This document shows, piece by piece, positions 44,718 to 52,616 of a stretch of DNA of 64,000 bases. Positions within the stretch are counted from its first letter, which is position 1; each line of letters starts with the position of its first letter. Below the pieces are notes generated by a model. It was not told the DNA's origin. It made no database searches and saw only the letters and a program-made list of their open reading frames with translations. Made by a program: the position numbers and the translations under genes. The stretch spans positions 3,286,001 through 3,350,000 of the forward strand of contig OZ241343.1 in assembly GCA_965200505.1 (NCBI GenBank), read 5' to 3'. The stretch comes from VXNE01 sp965200505. Its GTDB lineage: Bacteria > Pseudomonadota > Gammaproteobacteria > Pseudomonadales > Azotimanducaceae.

Positions 44718-44984
44718 ATGTGCCGCAACATCCGCCCGCTCTTCAACTTCGAGCCGCCGGCCACTGATGACGAGGTGCAGGACGCCGCGTTGCAGTTCGT
44801 GCGCAAGATTTCTGGCTATGGCAAGCCTTCGTCGGCAAACCAAGTGGCCTTTGACACCGCGGTGGCGGACATCACCGCGGCGTCCCGGCAACTGCTATCC
44901 GACCTGACCACCACCGCCACGCCGAAGAACCGGGAGCAGGAGGCTGCCAAGCGCCGCGCCCGGTCCGAGCGCCGCTTCGCCTGA
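44718..44984 (+). CDS. DUF2277 family protein
   Basis: An 88-residue protein matching the DUF2277 pattern: MCRNIRPLFNFEPPATDDEV at the start, ALQFVRKISGYGKPS, then FDTAVADITAASRQLLSDL. Function is unknown; these small proteins are widespread in actinobacteria and proteobacteria. The ATG at 44718 has AGGAGAG upstream. It is a conserved, ordinary gene inside the accessory block. Confidence 0.88.
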   Translation: MCRNIRPLFNFEPPATDDEVQDAALQFVRKISGYGKPSSANQVAFDTAVADITAASRQLLSDLTTTATPKNREQEAAKRRARSERRFA

Positions 44985-45088
44985 GTGGCCAGGCAAGCAC
45001 CCGCGAGCGGCTGCGTGGCCCGCACCGACCTGCTCGGGAAACGCGAGGAAGCCTGCCTCCTGACATGAAGGACCCTCAGTCGGGGAGC

Positions 45089-45108
45089 GCGAGGGACTTG
45101 TCCCTCGC
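45089..45108 (+). terminator. Perfect hairpin, candidate terminator
   Basis: GCGAGGGAC, a TT loop and GTCCCTCGC form a perfect 9-bp stem. It lies about 105 bases after DUF2277 and just before the candidate promoter of the defence-like cluster. No T-run follows. Confidence 0.45.
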
Positions 45109-45146
45109 ATGAGTGAGCACCAACGGCACGGCCACTATGTCGCCGT

Positions 45147-45176
45147 TTGGACGCTGTAGCCGGCCGCGGGTATGCT
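45147..45176 (+). promoter_or_regulatory. Candidate sigma-70 promoter of the ATPase-nuclease cluster
   Basis: TTGGAC at 45147-45152 and TATGCT at 45171-45176 are spaced by 18 bases. Transcription from it would begin near 45183, upstream of both plausible ATPase starts. Confidence 0.4.
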
Positions 45177-45293
45177 AGCCCACAGTGGCGCAATGCCGGT
45201 GTTCGATGCCCGGGGTACACAGTTTGCTGGTGCGAGTTCGGAAAGGTGGCGGGGCGGCGAATCAGCAAGCCGGCGGAACTGGAGGATGAGTTC

Positions 45294-46364
45294 TTGAAGC
45301 TGCAGTCGCTCCAAATGGCCAACATGACGGCCTTTGAGGAGGCCGCTCTGTCCTTTTCGCCGGGTCTGAACGTCTTCATCGGCGAGAACGGCACGGGCAA
45401 GACGCACCTGCTCAAGCTGCCCTACGCGGTTGTGTACGCATGTGCACACCAAGGATCAAGAGTTAAGCTGCCGCCAACCAAGGAGAGGCTGCAGAGGCGG
45501 ATTGCGGAAAAGCTCGTCGGCGTGTTGCGCCCTGAGAGACTGGGCAGGTTGGTAAGGCGCGCGGGCCTTGGTCGCAGGCGCTGCGAAGTCGTATTGGCAA
45601 TTCGACATGCTGGGAGATCTGTCGACTCTATTGCGTTCAACTTCGCGTCGCAAAGCAAATCGGAAGTGGTTGTCGATCAGTGCCCGGAGAAGTGGCTGGA
45701 GCCGCTCCCAGTCTATCTGCCGACAAGGGAACTCTTGAGCATCTATCCGCGATTCGCCGCTCTCTACGACAACCACCGCACGGAGTTTGACGAGGCTTGG
45801 CGCGATACCTGCCAACGGCTCGGTGCCTTGGCCATCAAGGGGCGCCGGGGAGAAGAGGCAGAAAACCTCCTTGCTCCGTTGGAGAAGGCGATGGGAGGCC
45901 GTCTGCTATTCGATGGCCCCGGCGATAGGTTTTATCTCAAAATGCGTGGTAGCGGCAAGACGGAAATGCCGTTGGTGGCGGAAGGCATACGCAAACTTGG
46001 CATGCTCGCGCGGCTCACCGCCGTGGGTGCGCTGGTTGATGGAGGGTGTCTCTTCTGGGACGAGCCGGAGGCGAACCTCAACCCCAAGCTGATTCGCAGC
46101 GTTGCTAGAGCGCTTCTAGACGTCTGTAGAGAGGGCGTGCAGGCCTTCGTGACGACGCACAGCCTGTTCTTGCTGCGAGAGATCGAGGTGCTGCGTTGGA
46201 CCACGCACGCTGACGTTCAGCAACGGTACTTCGCGCTTGAGAGAACACATCGCGGCGTAGTTGTCGAACAGGGAACGGAAGTAGCCGACGTCAATCCCCT
46301 TGCGCTGCTCGACGAGGACTTGGAACAATCCGACCGATACCTGTCTGCGGCGGATGGATCGTGA
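45294..46364 (+). CDS. ABC/OLD-like AAA ATPase of a three-gene candidate defence system
   Basis: A 356-residue SMC/OLD-like ATPase. Walker A GENGTGKT is at residues 30-37; the Walker B strand CLFWDEPEANLNPKL is near 255, and the switch FVTTHSLFLLREIE follows. The middle contains LPVYLPTRELLSIYPRF, common in AAA_15/AAA_21 ATPases of defence islands. The start is a TTG at 45294 with GGAGG about 8 bases upstream, chosen because similarity begins there; a GTG at 45246 is possible. Its stop overlaps the next gene by 4 bases (GTGA). Such ATPases typically sense invasion and license an associated nuclease. Confidence 0.85.
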   Translation: MKLQSLQMANMTAFEEAALSFSPGLNVFIGENGTGKTHLLKLPYAVVYACAHQGSRVKLPPTKERLQRRIAEKLVGVLRPERLGRLVRRAGLGRRRCEVVLAIRHAGRSVDSIAFNFASQSKSEVVVDQCPEKWLEPLPVYLPTRELLSIYPRFAALYDNHRTEFDEAWRDTCQRLGALAIKGRRGEEAENLLAPLEKAMGGRLLFDGPGDRFYLKMRGSGKTEMPLVAEGIRKLGMLARLTAVGALVDGGCLFWDEPEANLNPKLIRSVARALLDVCREGVQAFVTTHSLFLLREIEVLRWTTHADVQQRYFALERTHRGVVVEQGTEVADVNPLALLDEDLEQSDRYLSAADGS

Positions 46365-46861
46365 CGGTGATTAAAGAGGGCAGGCTGGAATTCACCTTCC
46401 CACAAGGCTGCACGGCCAGCAAGTACGACGATTGGGCGTTCTATCGCAACCAGTTCGGTAAGGTCGCCGAGTCCAAAGCCGTCGACTTCCTCTGTGTTCA
46501 CGGGGGGTGCGCTTGGCTCATTGAGGTCAAGGACTATCGGCGCTCGCCGCGCACAAAGCCCTCGGAGATCCATGCAGAGGTGGCCGGGAAGGTTCGGGAC
46601 ACGCTAGCCGGGCTGGCCGCCGCAAGGATGAACGCGATAGGTTCAGAGCAGAAGGAGGCACACCGGGCCCTCAACCAGCCCCGGTGGCGCGTGGCGCTGC
46701 ACCTCGAACAGGTCAAACGGCCTTCCCGATTGAAGCCCAAGATAGCTGATCCCGCTTCTGTGCGCACCGAGCTACGAAAGGCGGTCAAAGCGATTGATGC
46801 GCAGGCCGTCGTGGTAGATTCGCAGTATGGCCCGGTTCCCTGGGTAGTTCGCAGACTCTAA
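46361..46861 (+). CDS. Small PD-(D/E)XK nuclease-like protein
   Basis: A 166-residue protein. KAVDFLCVHGGCAWLIEVKDYR contains Asp42, Glu55 and Lys57 in the spacing of a PD-(D/E)XK active site, with the strand-turn-strand pattern of the fold. The GTG start overlaps the ATPase stop by four bases, a strong sign of stoichiometric coupling. I know no named family for it. It may be the nuclease effector or, alternatively, a structural partner of the ATPase. Confidence 0.75.
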   Translation: MTVIKEGRLEFTFPQGCTASKYDDWAFYRNQFGKVAESKAVDFLCVHGGCAWLIEVKDYRRSPRTKPSEIHAEVAGKVRDTLAGLAAARMNAIGSEQKEAHRALNQPRWRVALHLEQVKRPSRLKPKIADPASVRTELRKAVKAIDAQAVVVDSQYGPVPWVVRRL

Positions 46862-46876
46862 CGGCAGGGGGTCGAA

Positions 46877-48028
46877 ATGTCAGACAACTTCCTACCCGAG
46901 TTTCGCTTGGCGGAGACCCAGGGGCCGCGGGGAAACAAGGTGCGATGTCAAGTTCGCGGCTACGAAGTGCCGGCAACGCCAGAAGAGCAGGTGCGGCAGC
47001 GCGTCTTGCACTGGTTGATCAACACGAAGTTGTGGCGGAACTTGCGTCTGGAGAAGGCGTATCGGTGGGAGAGCGACGCGAATCGGTCTCATGTCAGACC
47101 AGACATCGAGTTGCTGGACGATGACGAGAACGTCGTGGTGGTGGTCGAGTGCAAACATGAGGGCATTAAGCTCAGCGAGGCGGTAAACAACCAAGCCATC
47201 GAATATGCCATCAAATCGAGAGCACCGCAGATCTGGATCACCAACGGCAAACAGCACCGATTCTTGGAGTGGATTGAAGGCAGATGGCAGGCTGTCAATT
47301 CCATCGAACCGCTTGGTGAAGAGTACGAACCTCCGACGGGACGAGTTCCCTTTCCGAGCATGCGGGACGCAACCGAGGTCGAGTCATACTTAGAGCAGAT
47401 GGATTTGGCACCGTTGAACGAACAGACGATGACCCAAGAGCGTAGTTTCACAATGGCACTTCACAAAGCCATATTCGACGTTTTGGGTGATGCTCACGTC
47501 GAGCATATGCCGTTCTCCAGCGAAGGGGTTCACTTGCTCGAATATGGCGGCGTAGCCTTCCATGAGTTCTCGAATAGGAGCGGAGGTGGCTACTACACCC
47601 GCTACGCGGATTTCGTCGCCGCCACCCGTGGCAGAGTCGAGGCGATGTCTGTAGCGGTCAATACCTGGTACAGGGGCGGCATACGACTGTGCGTCGGCGT
47701 TTTTAAGGCGGAGCGAAAGCACCACGCTCTGCAGCTCGACTTTGAGAAGAACTGCGAGTGGAACGAGGAGCGACGATGTTGGGATGTCTATAGCGATGGC
47801 GCGATGTCCCAAATCAAAAGCAGTGTGGTCTTGGAGGCCGTTCGAGAATCCGGTTGTGGTCACTGGATTTACGTCGATGAGAACCACAAGGAGTGGGTGT
47901 ATCTGGGCGAGTTGCCCGAGGCGGAAGCGGTAACGTGGGAGAACACGAGGGAGTTCCTCGCGAACCTCCTGCACTACGGGATCATCCGAACAAACCTGCG
48001 GGAAGCGCGGGCGGCAAGGAAGACCTAG
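46877..48028 (+). CDS. PD-(D/E)XK protein with HsdR N-terminal-like nuclease domain
   Basis: A 383-residue protein, 15 bases after the small nuclease gene. Residues about 30-125 match the N-terminal nuclease domain of type I restriction subunits: VRQRVLHWLINTKLW, then RPDIELL (Asp76), VVVVVECK (Glu91, Lys93), and NNQAIEYAIKSRAPQIWITNG with the Q of the QxxxY motif. The C-terminal 230 residues carry no helicase and resemble nothing I recognise; they end in a YVDENHKEWVYLGELPEA segment. It may cut DNA or recognise it. The whole cluster is A/T-richer than neighbouring genes. Confidence 0.78.
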   Translation: MSDNFLPEFRLAETQGPRGNKVRCQVRGYEVPATPEEQVRQRVLHWLINTKLWRNLRLEKAYRWESDANRSHVRPDIELLDDDENVVVVVECKHEGIKLSEAVNNQAIEYAIKSRAPQIWITNGKQHRFLEWIEGRWQAVNSIEPLGEEYEPPTGRVPFPSMRDATEVESYLEQMDLAPLNEQTMTQERSFTMALHKAIFDVLGDAHVEHMPFSSEGVHLLEYGGVAFHEFSNRSGGGYYTRYADFVAATRGRVEAMSVAVNTWYRGGIRLCVGVFKAERKHHALQLDFEKNCEWNEERRCWDVYSDGAMSQIKSSVVLEAVRESGCGHWIYVDENHKEWVYLGELPEAEAVTWENTREFLANLLHYGIIRTNLREARAARKT

Positions 48029-48204
48029 GCCGCGGTTCGACCCAGCCGAGCGCTCCGGCACCGCCTTCACTGCTATGCTCCCCCACCTAGCGCAAGAAGA
48101 AGGACCTCCTTTTGGTTTGCTGCTGTCGAATCGAACGCAAGTGGCTGACAAAAGCGGTGGTAAACTTGGACTAGGTTGGCACGATGTCAGGAGATCATCA
48201 ACAC

Positions 48205-49065
48205 ATGGCCTATCGACGGGTTGTCGTTGCGCTGGATGTGGCGGCCGATTCCGCGGCCACGGTGGTGGCGCGGGCGGGGCAGGTGGCGCAGGGTGCGCGT
48301 GTCACGGCGGTGCATGTGGTGGACGAGAGCCATCTCCACTACAGTGAGGTGGCGGCGCCCGGTGTGGTGGAGATGCATCAGCGCTTGACCGCGGAGGCCG
48401 CCGAGCGGCTGGCGACGCTGAGCGACGCCGGCGGCATCGCCGACCACACCCTGCTGCGGGGCCACGCCGCCCGTGAGATTCACCGATATGCCGAGGAGCA
48501 GGGTGCCGACGCCATCGTCATGGGTGCGCATGGCCGCCACGGCTGGCGGCTGTTGCTTGGGTCAACGGCGAATGCCGTGTTGCATGGCGCGAAGTGCGAC
48601 GTGTTCTGCGTCCACATCCCGGAGGAGACCAAGCTGTTCGAGCGTGTGCTGGTGGCCGTGGATTCCTCGGATGAGGCCCGTGAAGTGGTGCGCACCGCGG
48701 TCGCTGTCGCCGCTCCGACCGGCGCGGAGGTCTCGCTGATGTCCGCCATCCGGCCGTTGGAGCAGGTTTACGCCGGGTTGGACGTGGCCGGAGACACCGG
48801 GCTGCGTTTCAACCACGAGGCCCAAGCGCAGATGCAGACCCGCCTCGACGCCTTGGCGGGCGAGTTCGGGGTGGGCGGGGAACGTGTCGTGCGGCATGGC
48901 CAACCGGCGCAGGAAGTCCATGCGTTGGCGGAAGAGCAGGGTGCGGACCTCGTCGTCCTCGGCACTCACGGGCGGCATGGCTTTTCGCTCTTGCTCGGCT
49001 CCACCGCCAACGCGGTGCTGCACGGCGCCAAGACGGATGTGCTGGCCGTGCGTGTGGGCTTGTAG
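48205..49065 (+). CDS. Tandem universal stress protein (UspA) B
   Basis: A 286-residue protein with two UspA domains and the ATP-binding motifs GAHGRHGWRLLLGSTAN and GTHGRHGFSLLLGSTAN. It is closely similar to the UspA protein at 35608-36510 across the full length, including identical stretches around the nucleotide loops and the linker IPEE...VLVAVD. The ATG at 48205 is chosen by alignment with the paralogue; a start at 48184 is in frame. The two copies face the same way and bracket the accessory block. Confidence 0.9.
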   Translation: MAYRRVVVALDVAADSAATVVARAGQVAQGARVTAVHVVDESHLHYSEVAAPGVVEMHQRLTAEAAERLATLSDAGGIADHTLLRGHAAREIHRYAEEQGADAIVMGAHGRHGWRLLLGSTANAVLHGAKCDVFCVHIPEETKLFERVLVAVDSSDEAREVVRTAVAVAAPTGAEVSLMSAIRPLEQVYAGLDVAGDTGLRFNHEAQAQMQTRLDALAGEFGVGGERVVRHGQPAQEVHALAEEQGADLVVLGTHGRHGFSLLLGSTANAVLHGAKTDVLAVRVGL

Positions 49066-49071
49066 GGGCTT

Positions 49072-49386
49072 CTACGCCGGTGGCGCTGCGTTCCCGCCTG
49101 GCCGCCACTCCCGTCGCAGGAGATACAACAGCGGGCCGAACGAGCCGGTGAAGAGCGTGATGACGACGTACGGCCAAGGGTTCAGCCCGCGCCGGCGCCC
49201 GTCGAAGAACATCCAAACGCAAGCCAAGGCGCACACGATCACGAGGTCCACGAAGATCTGAATCGCCCCTGAATCCGCGCTTGCGGCGCGGAGTATGCCC
49301 AATACGCCCACGTCATAAAGAGCGTAGCCCGTCAGGGCGCCGAAGGCGATCAGCACGACGAGAATGAGCACCACGCGCGTGTTCAT
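49072..49386 (-). CDS. DUF2834-like membrane protein
   Basis: A 104-residue protein with three hydrophobic segments: LILVVLIAFGALTGYALYD, then IQIFVDLVIVCALACVWMFFDGRRRGLNPWPYVVIT, a pattern I associate with DUF2834 proteins, and GSFGPLLYLLRREW. No function is known. The ATG at 49386 is internal to a longer frame but begins the hydrophobic start. It ends 6 bases from the UspA stop on the other strand. Confidence 0.75.
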   Translation of the reverse strand: MNTRVVLILVVLIAFGALTGYALYDVGVLGILRAASADSGAIQIFVDLVIVCALACVWMFFDGRRRGLNPWPYVVITLFTGSFGPLLYLLRREWRPGGNAAPPA

Positions 49387-49423
49387 GTGCCGAGCTCCGT
49401 TTGTTGCCCCGCAAGTTGTTCCG

Positions 49424-49735
49424 CTAAGGATGGGCAGGCATCTGCGATTGAAAGATGAATGCTTGGGGGCGGTCGCGTCCGCTCCATAGCGCACTCAACC
49501 AAGTCAAGATCGCCAGCCTCGCCCGTGTGTGCCATGGGGCGCGCCGCGTCAGGAACACGGTCTGCTCGGCAGCCGGCAGGGTGGCCACGGTCTCAAGGTA
49601 CAGATCAACGGCCTTGCGGAGCGATGCTTGCACCTCCCGCTGGGAATTGCCGCACACGGCGACATTCAAGTCAACGCAAATGGCCTCCCAAGAAGCTCCG
49701 CCACCATGCACATAGCACTTCAGCTTGAGGTCCAT
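49424..49735 (-). CDS. HicB-like small protein
   Basis: A 103-residue protein whose first 60 residues follow the HicB partial RNase-H-like fold: MDLKLKCYVHGGGASWEAICVDL, then a helix EVQASLRKAVDLYLETVATL. It lacks the ribbon-helix-helix tail of usual antitoxins and instead has a basic, tryptophan-containing C terminus. No HicA partner is near. The ATG at 49735 is preferred to a longer frame from 49804. Confidence 0.6.
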   Translation of the reverse strand: MDLKLKCYVHGGGASWEAICVDLNVAVCGNSQREVQASLRKAVDLYLETVATLPAAEQTVFLTRRAPWHTRARLAILTWLSALWSGRDRPQAFIFQSQMPAHP

Positions 49736-49834
49736 GCTCTCGTCCACACGTCCGACTGGCGGCCGATCAAGGTCTATCGTATTGCGCCTCCCGCCGCTGT
49801 GCAACGTGCGTTGTTGGAACGCTAGCCCCTGCCC

Positions 49835-51334
49835 TCACGCCGCGGCGGGAGGATTCACCCGGTCGAACAATGCAGTCACGGCCGCCCCCGGTGGTGCCGT
49901 GGCGAGCGTCGCGGCGATGCCGGCCAACGTGGCCACGAAGCAACCCGGCGCCCCGGGCTGAATGTCCATGATGCCGCTCGGGCCGCCGGACGAGAAGCCC
50001 CAGATGGTGGCGGTGACGGTGCCGGCGATCATGGCGGCCAGCGCTCCGGCGGTGTTGAAGCGGCGCCAATAGAGGGCCATCACGGTAACGGGCGCGAACG
50101 CCGCAGCCATGCCGCCCCACGCGAGGGCCACCAGCGTGAACACGGACTCGGGGTGGAAGATCGAAAGCGCCGCGGCGAGTGCGCCGGTGACGACCAGCAG
50201 CCAGCGCCCCAACCGCACCCGGCCGCCGGCGTCGAGTGATCGCGCATAGCGCCGCACCCCCGGCAAATCGTTGGTGGCCACCGCGGACGCCAGCAGCAAT
50301 TGCGAATCCGCGGTGCTCATCACCGCGGCGATCACCGCCGCGAGCAGCACACCGCCCACCAGCGGATGGAAGAACGCCTGCGTCGCCAGCAGGAACACCC
50401 GCTCCGGGTCTGCCAACACATCGTCCAAGCGCCCGATCTCCGAGAAGGCGGGCAGCGCCACCATTCCCAACAGCAGCGCAAAGAGGTAGATGAGGAGCAT
50501 CCACGCCGAGCCGATGTCGCGCCCGCGCGGAATCTTCGCCTCGCTCTCAACGGCCATGAAGCGCTGCACCACCCGCTGCGAGCCGAGGTAGCCCAAGCTC
50601 CAACCAAGGGCGGAGAGCAGAAACACGAAGGTGATGGGTTCGCCGTGCTGGTCCGTGAACGGGTTCCAGAAACCGGGCGTGGCGGCGCCGAGGCCGGCGA
50701 ACGGGTTCTCGGTGACGATGATGAGCCACGCCGGCAGGATGAGGAAGGCCGCCAACATCAACGTGGCTTGGAAAACGTCCGTGCGCGAGACGGCCAGGAA
50801 GCCGCCGATGAAGGTGTAGGTGCCGATGGCGACCAACGTGATGAGCACGCCGCTGGTGGCGTTGATGTCGAAGGTGGTCTCCAGCAGCTTGGCGCCGGCG
50901 ATGAGCCCCGAGCTCACGTAGAAGATGATGAAGAACAGCGTGATGAGCGCCGCCACCGTGCGCACCGCGCCCGTGCCGTCCGCGAAGCGATGCTCCAGGA
51001 ACTCCGGCACCGTGAGGGAATCCTCGGCGGCGATGCTGTAGCGCCGCAGGCGCTTCGCCAGCACCGTCCAGCTCGTCCAGACGCCGATGACGAGCATGAT
51101 CGCCGTCCACAACTCCACCAAGCCGTGCTGGAAGGCGAGGGCTGGAAACACTAGAATCGCCCAGCCGCTGGTGCCCGAGGAACTGGCGCTCAACGCCGAG
51201 GTGAAGGCGCTCATGCGGCGGCCGCCGAGCACATAGTCCGACATGGCGTTCATGCGCCGCGCCCGCACCACGGCGATGCCCACCAAGATGGCGAAGTAGG
51301 CGACGAAGACGAACAGGATCCAAGCGTCGAACAT
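49835..51334 (-). CDS. Sodium:solute symporter (SSS family, PutP-like)
   Basis: A 499-residue membrane protein with about 13 hydrophobic segments. Signatures include SDYVLGGRRMSAFTSALSASSSGTSGW near residue 33, the PutP-type Na+ binding region, and AVIAAVMSTADSQLLLASA near residue 335, the second conserved SSS motif. It is closest by pattern to sodium/proline symporters, but related proteins carry other substrates. It is the third gene of a minus-strand run with PhyH and CmcJ-like oxygenases, 36 bases after PhyH, so it may import the substrate of those enzymes. Confidence 0.88.
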   Translation of the reverse strand: MFDAWILFVFVAYFAILVGIAVVRARRMNAMSDYVLGGRRMSAFTSALSASSSGTSGWAILVFPALAFQHGLVELWTAIMLVIGVWTSWTVLAKRLRRYSIAAEDSLTVPEFLEHRFADGTGAVRTVAALITLFFIIFYVSSGLIAGAKLLETTFDINATSGVLITLVAIGTYTFIGGFLAVSRTDVFQATLMLAAFLILPAWLIIVTENPFAGLGAATPGFWNPFTDQHGEPITFVFLLSALGWSLGYLGSQRVVQRFMAVESEAKIPRGRDIGSAWMLLIYLFALLLGMVALPAFSEIGRLDDVLADPERVFLLATQAFFHPLVGGVLLAAVIAAVMSTADSQLLLASAVATNDLPGVRRYARSLDAGGRVRLGRWLLVVTGALAAALSIFHPESVFTLVALAWGGMAAAFAPVTVMALYWRRFNTAGALAAMIAGTVTATIWGFSSGGPSGIMDIQPGAPGCFVATLAGIAATLATAPPGAAVTALFDRVNPPAAA

Positions 51335-51370
51335 GGTGGCCTCGAATCGAGGGGTGAGCTGCGTTGGCGG

Positions 51371-52483
51371 CTAGATGCCGAGGTCCTTCAGGTTGTAGTT
51401 CTTGATGACGCGCTCGTAGGTTTCGGGGTTCCAACGATAGTCGTCTTCCAAGCCCGCGAACGGCTGATAGACGTAGGGCGTCTCATCGGGAAAACGTTGA
51501 TGCCGCGCATCGATGGCCACGGCGATCACCGCGGAGCGCTCGAACACCCGCGCCTCGTCGTAGATCGTCTCCGCGCCTTGGGTGAGTTTGCCCGCCACGC
51601 CCAACACGGATGCGCGGCGATGGAAGCCGAAGGTGAGGGAGATTCTGAGCGCATCCGATGTGTTGGCGAACGAGCAGTGCAATGCCTGCCGATTCACCAG
51701 CGTGACGTCACCCGGTTCGCACACCAGCGGCACCGCGCCCGGCAGGCGTTCCGAGCCGCCATTGGCCGCCACCATCCCCTTGATGTCCAGCTTGCCCTGC
51801 CGATGCGTGCCCGGCATCACCCACAAACCGTTGCCCGGCGTCGTCTCGTAGAGCTGAACTTGGAAGTTGAAGCCGTGGATGCCGGCGTCCCAATCCGGCG
51901 AATCCCAATGCGTGAGGCCGTCCTGATGCCACGCTACGGAACCGCCCAAGCCCGGCTGCTTGATGAAGATGGCGTCGTTGAAGGGGGTGAAGTCCGCCCC
52001 GTTCAGGTTCTCGGCGATGGCGAGCAATTGCGGATGGCCATACAGGCGCAGTGCGCTTGGCATGGTCTGGCACATGCCGTGCGCCATATGCACCACGGCC
52101 GGTGGCGCGTCCACCCGCGGCACGGGCTCCACCATCTTCGACTGGTGGCGGCCGCCGAGCTGGCTGGTGCCGCCCCACGGGTCCGCGAGTGGTTTCACGA
52201 ACGTGAAGGTGGGCCGCTCGAACTCCCGCCCGGCGGCTTCCCGCCCGACAGTGTCCACTTCGGCATCGGGCGATGTCGGCGCCCGTGCCAGCAACGCCGC
52301 CATGTCGGCGCGCAACTCGGCCACTTCCTCTGCGTCGATGACGTTCTCGAACACATAGAAGCCATGTCGCCAATAGGCCTCAAGAATGGCGTCATCCAGC
52401 ACACCGCCGGCCTTGAAGCGGATGGGGCCGCAGTTGCCGAGCGAGCGGGCTAGCCGCTCGCCGTCACGGAAGTAATCCGCCAT
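51371..52483 (-). CDS. Phytanoyl-CoA dioxygenase (PhyH) family protein
   Basis: A 370-residue Fe(II)/2-oxoglutarate oxygenase. The metal HxD is in VAWHQDGLTHWD, and the distal His is in NRQALHCSFANTS, followed by the 2-oxoglutarate-binding Arg in LRISLTFGFHRR. The ring VQLYETTPGNGLWVMPGTHR is typical of PhyH. The start is uncertain: an ATG at 52483 (used here), or a TTG at 52564 that adds 27 residues. It may hydroxylate a small molecule or lipid. Downstream symporter and upstream CmcJ-like gene suggest a shared catabolic or tailoring role. Confidence 0.85.
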   Translation of the reverse strand: MADYFRDGERLARSLGNCGPIRFKAGGVLDDAILEAYWRHGFYVFENVIDAEEVAELRADMAALLARAPTSPDAEVDTVGREAAGREFERPTFTFVKPLADPWGGTSQLGGRHQSKMVEPVPRVDAPPAVVHMAHGMCQTMPSALRLYGHPQLLAIAENLNGADFTPFNDAIFIKQPGLGGSVAWHQDGLTHWDSPDWDAGIHGFNFQVQLYETTPGNGLWVMPGTHRQGKLDIKGMVAANGGSERLPGAVPLVCEPGDVTLVNRQALHCSFANTSDALRISLTFGFHRRASVLGVAGKLTQGAETIYDEARVFERSAVIAVAIDARHQRFPDETPYVYQPFAGLEDDYRWNPETYERVIKNYNLKDLGI

Positions 52484-52616
52484 GCCGGCCGCGTGTTCGG
52501 CCGCGCTAGGGGCGATGGCCGCGGCCTCGCTCACCTGATGCCGCACCCGTTGGCTTCGCGCCAATTCCTCATGGCGCTGGGAACGCGGTGGCCACCGTGC
52601 CTCAAGACTGGGCAGC

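Larger units (their letters stand above)
44985..45293. other. Intergenic region before the ATPase-nuclease cluster
   Basis: About 309 bases holding a perfect hairpin (45089-45108) and a candidate promoter (45147-45176). An open frame begins in this stretch and joins the ATPase gene, but its upstream codons look unlike the family. Confidence 0.5.

Noticed and set aside
45147..45293. 5' extension of the ATPase gene from a TTG
   Set aside because: It would start in the candidate -35 element, and the extra residues do not look like an ATPase N terminus.
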